Below, piece by piece: positions 56,416 to 64,000 of a stretch of DNA of 64,000 bases. The DNA lies in contig CM034139.1 in NCBI GenBank assembly GCA_019914995.1, forward strand, positions 873,001 to 937,000, in the 5' to 3' direction. A program made the position numbers and the translations under genes. The notes beneath the pieces were generated by a model that worked only from the letters and a program-made list of their open reading frames with translations, was not told the DNA's origin and ran no database searches. Within the stretch, counting starts at the first letter, position 1, and each line of letters starts with the position of its first letter. Source of the stretch: Acanthochlamys bracteata. Taxonomy: Eukaryota > Streptophyta > Magnoliopsida > Pandanales > Velloziaceae.

Positions 56416-57945
56416 TTCTATATCTTTTTGCAATAAAAAAAAGCAAAAAGGAGCAATGACTGTTATCTCACTCTTTTAAGATACATTTTCTAAAGCGTGC
56501 TTTTTCGTTCTTAGAATTCATTATTTCTATAAAAAAAAAAATTTGGTTCAATTTTAGCTAAACAAAATTTTAAAAAATCATTTTTAACTCACTTTAAAAT
56601 ATAAAAAATACAAATTAAAATAAACTACTAATAACACTATTTATAATAATCTATTTTTTAATAACTTAATTTAAAAATATATATACTACTTACGGAAGGA
56701 AATGTTTGAGCACGCAGGGTTCACATTAGTCATTAAAGTGGTTCTAACTTTTAATATATTATTAATTATATTTTAACACGTCCAATATTTTACATATAAC
56801 TTGGCATATATCTAGGGGCATTTGAAAATATTTTTAAAATAAGCTTTTTTTAAAAGAAGATTATTTTTTTATAAAAAAGTTTTATATAAAAAAGTAATAA
56901 AAAAGTTTTACTATATTTTATATTTTTTAAACTTTTAAATAAATTTTCTAATAATTATAAAAATATATTAAAAATAATTTATTTGAAAATTTTTGCCAAA
57001 CGATCTCATAATTGTGTATATTATTAGGGATTATAATAGATAATATGATCTGAAAACTCAATCTAAACCTGATTCACCTAATTAAAATTAAAAAATTTAA
57101 TCTATATAATTTTATAAATTAAATTAAAACTAAATAAATTTGATTGAAAATTGATCTATTAATTCAACTTTACATCCTGCGTATTATAGAGAAGCGCCTG
57201 AATAATTTTTGTTCATGGCTAGTTATATACATATAGAGAGAGACTTTGGAGTTGTTAGTTCCAACCATATAAACCCAACTTTCTAGTTGTTGAAAGTAGT
57301 TTTAGTTACATGCAGGGCCCACAAGTGATACCAAATCACATGCCCATCACTATCATTCCTTCCCAAATCCATCACAATCACTTCTTTAATAAATCACCGT
57401 TGCCTGAGGGCATGTCGCTGTGCTTCTATATACTTATTCTATTCTATTTAAATTTTTTATTTCATAATATTTAATATTAAAATAGATAATTTAGGTTTTG
57501 TATTTATATATTAATTTTATTAACTTTTTAGTTTAAAAAATAAATTTATTTATTAAAAATTATTTTTATTTAAGCAAATTCAGACAATACCTAAGTTCCA
57601 AGGCACACGCTTCCACAAATTAAGTTATTTCTTGTTTCTTTTCCATAATAAGTATTTTATGCAACCGCAATACCGTATCCACATATGTGGCGATCACTTA
57701 TTTGTTGTAGCACCGTATTACACTATAGTTTTAGTCCTAGCATTATTTATTTCGTGATGGCGAAAAAATTGGTATATGGTATACCCCGTTACGCAATATA
57801 TCTGTCTTTGTTTTTTCATAATGCTCATCAGAAGCCTAACAGCTTTAAGTTCTCTACACGCAAACCTTCTTCATCTTCTTTCTCCTCTCTTTCACAAGTA
57901 ACTAACAGAGGAGGAGAAGAAGAAAAAGAAGAAGTAGAGTTTGAA
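56416..57945. other. Repeat-rich spacer and promoter of the proline-rich gene
   Basis: 56815-57000 is a family M-like A/T repeat; 57040-57180 may be a worn hAT-type MITE piece. 57230-57945 is the upstream region of the next gene, with a CT-rich leader just before its ATG. The in-frame upstream extension to 57685 encodes no signal peptide and is not favoured. Confidence 0.4.
56815..57000. repeat. AT-rich MITE-like repeat (family M)
   Basis: Starts GGGGCATTTGAAAATA and has the same A/T-run order as 53846-54078. Confidence 0.35.
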
Positions 57946-58356
57946 ATGGGAGAAAATCAACGTTCAATTTTTCTGTTCATGGTCATCGCAGCTGGCATGC
58001 TTCACTGCATGGTTAAAGAAGTCCACGGCCAAGTTCCAGCAACACCGGAAACCGAAATGAAGTGTGGTTCATGTCCATGCGGTAACCCTTGTGGTGAAAC
58101 ACCTTCACCACCACCGCCGCCAGTTTATCCGTCTCCACCACCACCGATTTATCCATCTCCTCCGCCTCCGGCAACGAGTTACTGCCCTCCTCCGCCGGAC
58201 CAATATATGGGCATAGTTGGGACTCCTGCCGGAACTCTGTACCCTATTGATCCCAGTTTCTATCCTTCTGATGATGCTTCCAAGTTAACAGCTGCAGTAC
58301 TTATCACGGTTGGATTGATTGTGTCCTTTTGCGGCTTGTTCTTCTCCCAGTTCTGA
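57946..58356 (+). CDS. Secreted proline-rich (extensin-like) protein with GPI-type tail (136 aa)
   Basis: The start chosen at 57946 gives a classical signal peptide (residues 1-28, core FLFMVIAAGML, cleavage near VHG/Q). The mature part has a Cys cluster CGSCPCGNPCGE and three extensin-like SPPPP-type blocks (about residues 50-80). A Tyr/Pro-rich stretch with two DQY/SFY motifs follows, then SDDASK and a 22-residue hydrophobic C-terminus (LTAAVLITVGLIVSFCGLFF). This layout suggests a cell-wall or outer plasma-membrane hydroxyproline-rich glycoprotein held by a GPI anchor. Similar in plan to the gene at 61532. Length is short for an extensin. Specific function unknown. Confidence 0.8.
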   Translation: MGENQRSIFLFMVIAAGMLHCMVKEVHGQVPATPETEMKCGSCPCGNPCGETPSPPPPPVYPSPPPPIYPSPPPPATSYCPPPPDQYMGIVGTPAGTLYPIDPSFYPSDDASKLTAAVLITVGLIVSFCGLFFSQF

Positions 58357-59204
58357 TTGATTTACTTCATGCAACAAACCTGATGATCATGCATGGAGAT
58401 TGATCTATGCGGAGGTTAATTACCAGTTGATAGATGAATTCCTTGAAAATAAGTTTTAATTTAATAAGGTTGGAACAATTTGTTTTAGTTTCCTTTCAAT
58501 TTTCTTTTTCCTCTTGCAAATGTAGACATAGTTGAATAGAGTTAAGAACAAATGATGAAGATGAAATTCATCCTCTTTGTTTCTTATTTTTAGTTGTTTT
58601 GTTTTCTATTTTTGCTGAAATTTTAAACGTGTAACTCAAATGAATGGATTAAAGACTGTTTATTTATGTCTTCCTCTGTTTCTCATAGTTGGTTATTTAT
58701 GTTTTAGACTTATTTATTTATTAAAAAGTAATTATGGAAAATATATTATGAAAGTAAATATAACACATATATTAAAAACTATTATTTGGTTAGAAAAAGT
58801 AAATTATGAATAAAATAAAATACGCACTAATTTTATAAAATTAGGAGTAATTGTATCAATATATTAAATAGTGATTGAAAATATTTTTAGTATAAATTAA
58901 GGTGGCTTTAATCGGTAATTATACTTTTAAGATGATAAATATGTTATTAATCCTATTATGTCAAACTCCAAATCCTCCTAAGGACGTATTTTGTTTTACT
59001 TTTCAACATTCAATTTTTTATTTCACATTTTTTAATAAAATTTTTAAATATTTTATAAATTTTATTTATTTTAAATATAAGAATTATATTTTAGAATTTT
59101 ATTATTAATTATTTTATTATTTTTCTGAATAAAAAAATAAGGATATATTTCGCTCATGAAATTATTCTTCAAAAACACTAAGATTTAGTTACCATTGGAC
59201 GGTG

Positions 59205-59335
59205 CTTTTTAATAAGTTTTTATTTTTGTTTTCAAATTTTAAATAGTTTATAAAATTTTAAAAATTTAAATAAATTATATCATATAAAATTTTATTATTA
59301 TTTAATAAAAAACTTGTTTATTAAAAAGTCTCCGA
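59205..59335. repeat. AT-rich repeat with inverted ends
   Basis: CTTTTTAATAAGTTTTT at the left pairs with AAAAAACTTGTTTATTAAAAAG at the right after one small gap. The interior is nearly all A/T. Confidence 0.4.
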
Positions 59336-60708
59336 AATATATTTTATTTAAAAAATAATTTTATAAGCACGTCAAACATGATTTGGGACGTGGGTATTAT
59401 CGTACCAATGCAATTCTATTTTTTTTAATTGAGTGCACATAAAAACACTAATTTCGCCAAACTTTTGTTACACTTATTTTCTTGTCAGATAATAAATATT
59501 TGCCAACTTTTAATAATTATTTTTAAATTATTTTTAAAAACTTATTTCTTGATAAATAAATAAGTTTTGTAACTTTGAAAAGACAAAACAGTATTTTAGA
59601 ATGACTATCCACGTCAAGAACAAGAAACCACAATTATATAAAAAAATCATTCAAAAACAAAATTATAGAAAAAAAAAAAAACGAAGACGATAATTGTAGT
59701 TAGTTGCCTTCAACTTCTTATATTATCATAAATGGCATAACGTACTTAGGGAGCGTTTGGAAACCCAATTTCAAATACTTTATTTTAATTTTTTATTTAT
59801 ATTTTATAAATATTTAAAAATTTTATTAAAAATTTTATTAAAATTTCAGAATCAAATTGTACTCGATCAATTCAGAATTTAAACTAAATTCAACTTTATT
59901 ATTCACTTTATTAAGATCTTTATTGTTCGATTCATTTAAGAGCCTTCACGATCGCTTTTATTTTATTTTAAAATTTTTATGATTTATTTTATTTTAATTG
60001 TAATTAATTTAATTCAATTCAGAATAAATAATTTATTTCATTTAGTATAATGGTCTGTTTTATTTAATGGTAATAATTTGTTTCATTTTATAATACATAG
60101 TCCACTCACTTTATTTTATGGCTAACTTAATAATTTTCGCTATTGTTTTTTTAGAATTATTGATGTATTATCTTTTTTATACTAAGTTATGTATTATAGT
60201 TAATTGAAGTGTGGGTTTAAGTACTATATAAAAGCTCACTTTTTATTCACCCAAAAACCCTATCTTTTTCACAATCAAAATAAAAAGTAAAAAACAATTT
60301 TCTGTAATTTTTCAAAATTTAAAATTTAAAACTAAAAGTTTTTAACTTCAGACTTATTTTAATTAATTTTTTATAAACACGTTTGCAGAAAACGAGTTCT
60401 GCCAACTGTTGTTCTTATTAAAGGGAAGTGATTGAGCAGTTTCTAGGTAAAAGCAATCTTCCAATTTGATTTATCATTGCTAAAATCCAATCATGTAATG
60501 AAGAAAGGTCTACGAGACTTTATACTTGTTTTCCAATTCATGAATAATTAAAGTTAATTTAATTATTGTAAGACTTGATCACGTAGAATATAAGCAAAAA
60601 GAATTGTTATATATGTATGATTAACCTGAAATTTCGCCGAAAGAAATTACAACTTGTCACTAGCTCAACCCTACACGTAGTCAACAGTTTATAATTAAAT
60701 GTTAAAAA

Positions 60709-60731
60709 TATATATATATATATATATATAA
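60709..60731. repeat. TA dinucleotide microsatellite
   Basis: About 11 uninterrupted TA units. Confidence 0.9.
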
Positions 60732-61074
60732 TTCTCTCATTTGAAACGTATTTTTTAAGTATGAATAAATTTTCTAAACTTAATTTTAAAAATAAATTAT
60801 TAAAATAAGTTTTATTTTATAATTATTTATTATTAAAAAGTGAGTTTAAAAATTAAAATTTCATTTTAAATTTAAACTTTTGAAGTAAAATTTTCAAAAA
60901 AATTGATCTTAATTTTATATTTATTTTAATATAAAAATAAATTGAATTGAATTTTGAAAAAAAGTTTAAATAATTAGTAAGCATGCTTCTAGTATCACCG
61001 AATTCGGTCCTGTATAACTATGAATTAGAAACCCTACATATACAGATGTAAATTTGATTAATATTAAAACAATG

Positions 61075-61240
61075 TTTGGAATTAATTATAAAGACTAAAA
61101 AATATTTTATTATATTTAAGAAATAAGTTTTATTTTTTTATTTCAAAAAAAATAAACAATATAAACTCTCATAACGTAAAAACTTTTTCTATTTTAAAAT
61201 TTTAAAATTATTATAAAAATTTTATTAAAAATATTCGATC
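61075..61240. repeat. AT-rich MITE-like repeat (family M)
   Basis: Starts TGTTTGGAATTAATTA and continues with the usual A/T runs, ending before a GC-richer stretch at 61241. Confidence 0.35.
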
Positions 61241-61451
61241 CTGCCCATAATGTGTCGCTCAACTGGGGAGTCAAAACATAGACAGTTGGGCCTACTAGAA
61301 AAGCTAAAGTTTAACTAAAAACCCAGCCCATGTAGAAAACTTTTGGCCCACATAAGCAATCAATGGTTAATAATAATGGCTTGGTAGCTAAGAGACAAAA
61401 AACTGCCGACGTCAAACTTTCCCCAGCACTACCGTCCTCCGTTGCTTTCTT

Positions 61452-61458
61452 TTATAAT
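61452..61458 (+). promoter_or_regulatory. TATA box of the second proline-rich gene
   Basis: TTATAAT in TTTTATAATTTC, 74 bp before the ATG at 61532, followed by a CT-rich leader. Confidence 0.5.
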
Positions 61459-61531
61459 TTCTGTTTTTTTCTTCCTACCTGCAAATTCATTTTCATTTCT
61501 TAATTTCTCTCTAACTAATTAACAAGCACCA

Positions 61532-61954
61532 ATGTCTTCCAACCTTCTTCTACTACTCTTCTTCACCGCTCACCTACTAGTACTACTCCAACTACAGCAC
61601 TGCAGAGCGCAGAACTCTGCATCGCCGGAATGTCCTTACCCATGCTACCCTCCTCCGATATCAGGTACCACGTACACGGCACCGCCTCCTCCTCCAGCGG
61701 GCTCTGCGGGAGTGGTCAATAACTATTTCCCGCCACCGTCGGGATACGTTAGTAATAATTACATGCCACCACCGGCAGGGTTCGTCAATACGATTCCTGC
61801 TGCGCCTCCGCCGCCTAATCCTATACTGCCTTGGTTCCCTTTCTACTACCAGTCTCCGCCTTCCGCCTCGGCTGCGGCAGCTGGTGGTGCTGCTGGTTTC
61901 TTTAATGTCTTCGCTCTACTTGTGCTGTTGTTCTTAGGTATGGTATTGAACTGA
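61532..61954 (+). CDS. Secreted proline-rich protein with GPI-type tail (140 aa)
   Basis: Strong signal peptide (residues 1-26, LLLLLFFTAHLLVLLQL, cleavage near CRA/Q). The mature part opens with ECPYPCYPPP, then repeats of PPPP with Gly-Tyr and Asn spacers (APPPPPAG, FPPPSGYVSNN, MPPPAGFVN). A Ser/Ala/Gly-rich region (SASAAAAGGAAG) follows and the last 20 residues are hydrophobic (FFNVFALLVLLFLGMVLN), as for a GPI-anchor signal. It shares overall plan and the CPxPC-type motif with the protein at 57946, but sequence identity is low outside Pro. Probably an arabinogalactan/extensin-type wall glycoprotein. Downstream 61955-62060 is 3'UTR-like. Confidence 0.8.
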   Translation: MSSNLLLLLFFTAHLLVLLQLQHCRAQNSASPECPYPCYPPPISGTTYTAPPPPPAGSAGVVNNYFPPPSGYVSNNYMPPPAGFVNTIPAAPPPPNPILPWFPFYYQSPPSASAAAAGGAAGFFNVFALLVLLFLGMVLN

Positions 61955-63059
61955 TATGTTTTTTTTCCCTTTTTCTTTATTTTTTTGGGAAATTAGTCTT
62001 GTGATGTAATGAAATATATATTATATTGTAACCTTTTCTTCTCCACTTCTTGAGAATTTTGTATGTTTAATCAATAATTATATTTTTATTAACGAACATA
62101 TAGAAATTTTATAATTTTATAATTTGGTTAGAATTTAATTAATTCATCTTATATATTTTATATATAATAGCTCTTTCTTTGATTGAAAAGCTAAAATAAC
62201 ATAAAATCATGGATTCTCTGAAATGGTTTTTCCATATAAACTCAAAAGGAGAATTAAATTAATGAAGATAATGTATGTAGTAGTTGCATATGGCTGGTGA
62301 AAGACAACAACTTTGTAAATTTTTAAATTATTTTTTGCAAAATTCTAAGTTTCTGAAGGGCTATGTGTAATGCTTAGGGCAAATGATGATTGCTACTTGG
62401 CTCCTAAATTACGACATTTAGATACGTGGCTATGCGAAAGGATACAACGAACATTTTAGTAGGTTGGTTCCCGTGATCGAGACTTCTATAAACCCCAAAC
62501 GGACCAGTTTGCAAGATTAGGTTGCGTGTTAATTAATAGAAATGAGTTTTTACAAAATAAATTTTAAAAACTAATTATGTAATTATAAAAATAATTTAAA
62601 ACTGTTCAAATAACTTTTTGATAAAAACTATTTTGAATTATTTATGATTTAATAAATTTACCACCCGGCTTTTAAATTATTTATGAGAATTTTTTCACTG
62701 CAAACTATAATTAATTAAATAAATATCTTTCAATGAGTCATACAAAGATCCTGTTTTGGACCAAATTAATTCTTTGTACAGGTGAAATCAGATTCTTAAT
62801 TTTATTTTTCTGCAAAGGTCCAACAGTATAACAAAATTTTTTGGAGTGCTTAAAATAAGATACTTTTCTTAAAAGAAATTAATTTTAAAAAAGACTTTTC
62901 AGAAAATAAGTTTAACTTTCTTACCGAAGCAATAATAAAAATATACAGATAAAAAATTTAAAAAGAATAACTTATCTATATTTTTAAAATCTTTTATAAT
63001 ATCATAAAATATTATTGAAAAATAAAAAGCTGAAATGACGTCTAAGTTGATAGAGTAAA
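61955..63059. other. 3' flank and AT-rich spacer
   Basis: No gene. 62838-63005 is a family M-like repeat (begins GGAGTGCTTAAAATAAG). Confidence 0.4.
62838..63005. repeat. AT-rich MITE-like repeat (family M)
   Basis: GGAGTGCTTAAAATAAG start and ATATCATAAAATATTATTG end, A/T runs between. Same polarity as 53846-54078. Confidence 0.35.
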
Positions 63060-63510
63060 TTCGAATCAATGGATGTAATAATCGAGTCGAATTTATTCAA
63101 TATTGATCCTATTCATATAATAATATGAATCAAAGTTATAAACTTAACTCAATTTAATAATCAGATAAAATTCGCATAATAATTAAAATTATTAAAATAA
63201 AATTATAAAAGTTAATTTGGTATCATAATAAAAAACTATTAATTTTCACAAATATATAAATTAAGTAAGAAATTAACCAAAATTGATAAGCTAATAAACA
63301 AAAAATATAAATTAAATTAAACTTCAACGATAATTTTTTAAATATTTTTTAATTATTAGATAATATGTTACATAAATAATTGTATAGTTTTGGATCAATT
63401 CAAATTCGATCTGAACTTATTTAAATTAGCGTGTCAATTTCAAATTGCACGAGCTGCTCCAATCCTAATTAAGACAAAACTCGAACCCAATTTAAATAGT
63501 TCGGTTTCGA
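63060..63510. mobile_element. Degenerate hAT-type MITE copy
   Basis: Same internal order as 55663-56213 (CGAATTTATTCAATATTGATCC, then the CATAATAATTAAAATTATT region, then TTACATAAATAATTGTATAG and GATCAATTC). Termini and target duplication cannot be recognised. Older than the two intact copies. Confidence 0.45.
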
Positions 63511-64000
63511 CTTTGTTCACGGATCAGGTCATATATTTCATATCTATTTGCAATGCTGGAAGAGTAGTGTTTCATAGAGTCTTAACATGTTTATCTTTAC
63601 CTAAAATTAACAGTTTACTGAAATAAAAAATTTACTAATAAATATTTTTTGTGATCTTAGCTAATATATAAAGTAGATTGAAATGATATTTGGTAATAAA
63701 GTGATCATGAATTGAAACAGAATATAAAATGACTGAAATATTTGAAGCGTACAATAGATGATATATGTGTTAGTCAAATTCTAGTGGAGGTGGAACGCTA
63801 GAAGAAGCATATATAAATTTGTAAATTCTTTTTTATACATTTTTATTTTTATTTTAATATTTTTATAATATTTATAAACATTTTAAAGATTATGTTGAAT
63901 ATGTAATAAACTATTATTTAATTATATAATAGATATAATGAAATTAATATGATGTGAATAATAAATAAGTGATTTAAAAAACTTTTAGGGACAAAACTGT
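63511..64000. other. Intergenic, AT-rich
   Basis: No gene or repeat boundary recognised up to the window edge. Confidence 0.4.

Larger units (their letters stand above)
58357..61531. other. Spacer between the two proline-rich genes
   Basis: 58357-58600 is 3'UTR-like. The rest is AT-rich with family M-like repeats at 59205-59335 (CTTTTTAATAAGTTTTT ends) and about 61075-61240, a possible further copy at 59755, and a TA microsatellite at 60709-60731. Plus-strand open stretches (58902-59108) show no similarity. 61380-61531 is the promoter and leader of the next gene. Confidence 0.45.

Noticed and set aside
57685..57945. Upstream in-frame extension of the proline-rich gene
   Set aside because: It would bury the signal peptide internally. 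The extension includes the CT-rich leader and has no protein-like conservation signs.
63390..63626. 78-codon ORF near the right edge
   Set aside because: It starts in the degenerate MITE and shows no recognisable domain.

Overview
The window is nuclear DNA of a flowering plant, most likely a eudicot. It is AT-rich, with short TATA-driven host genes scattered among plant retrotransposon lineages (Athila, chromovirus, Sirevirus) and plant MITE families. I see no CRISPR array, operon or other prokaryotic feature. I cannot name the species.

Positions 1-34715 are nested and fused LTR retrotransposons. Positions 1-21218 hold an Athila-type Ty3/gypsy element on the minus strand in the unusual order LTR - internal - LTR - internal - LTR. 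Each LTR is about 1.44 kb (the first is cut by the window edge). The two internal regions are nearly identical and share most of their inactivating stops. Where an env-like gene might be expected, both carry the same piece of a plant guanylate-binding (GBP-type GTPase) gene with introns and splice sites still present. The array sits inside the reverse transcriptase of a chromovirus, whose right part continues at 21219-22312. That part is fused inside a codon pattern to a second chromovirus copy (22313 to about 26075). This abuts a 5'-truncated Sirevirus (Ty1/copia) with an envelope-like ORF and an intact 3' LTR (33219-34715), which was itself inserted in a hAT-type MITE.

Positions 34716-57900 mix genic and transposon DNA. 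Two long non-autonomous DNA transposons of one family (35514-38253 and 51974-54365) each have promoter-like and 5'UTR/intron-like sequence. One of them splits a coding remnant built of 30-residue repeats. Five minus-strand members of a small Cys-motif, membrane-segment gene family lie between 39.7 and 50.3 kb: three intact (42797-43063, 46129-46371, 50021-50242) and two decayed. A RING-H2 E3 ligase gene (47989-48639) lies among them. Tourist-like MITEs, hAT-type MITEs with 8-bp target duplications, many AT-rich 200-bp repeats, a degenerate copia pol and a degenerate LTR fill most of the rest.

Positions 57946-61954 hold two plus-strand genes for short secreted proline-rich proteins, each with a signal peptide and a GPI-type C-terminal tail. 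The last 2 kb is AT-rich repeat DNA.

The host genes form no pathway that I can see. The main stories are mobile-element capture and nesting, and local birth and decay of the small Cys-motif family. Many differences between the two Athila copies fall on CAG/CTG and CG sites, the plant methylation contexts. Some apparent frameshifts there may therefore be sequencing artefacts rather than mutations.
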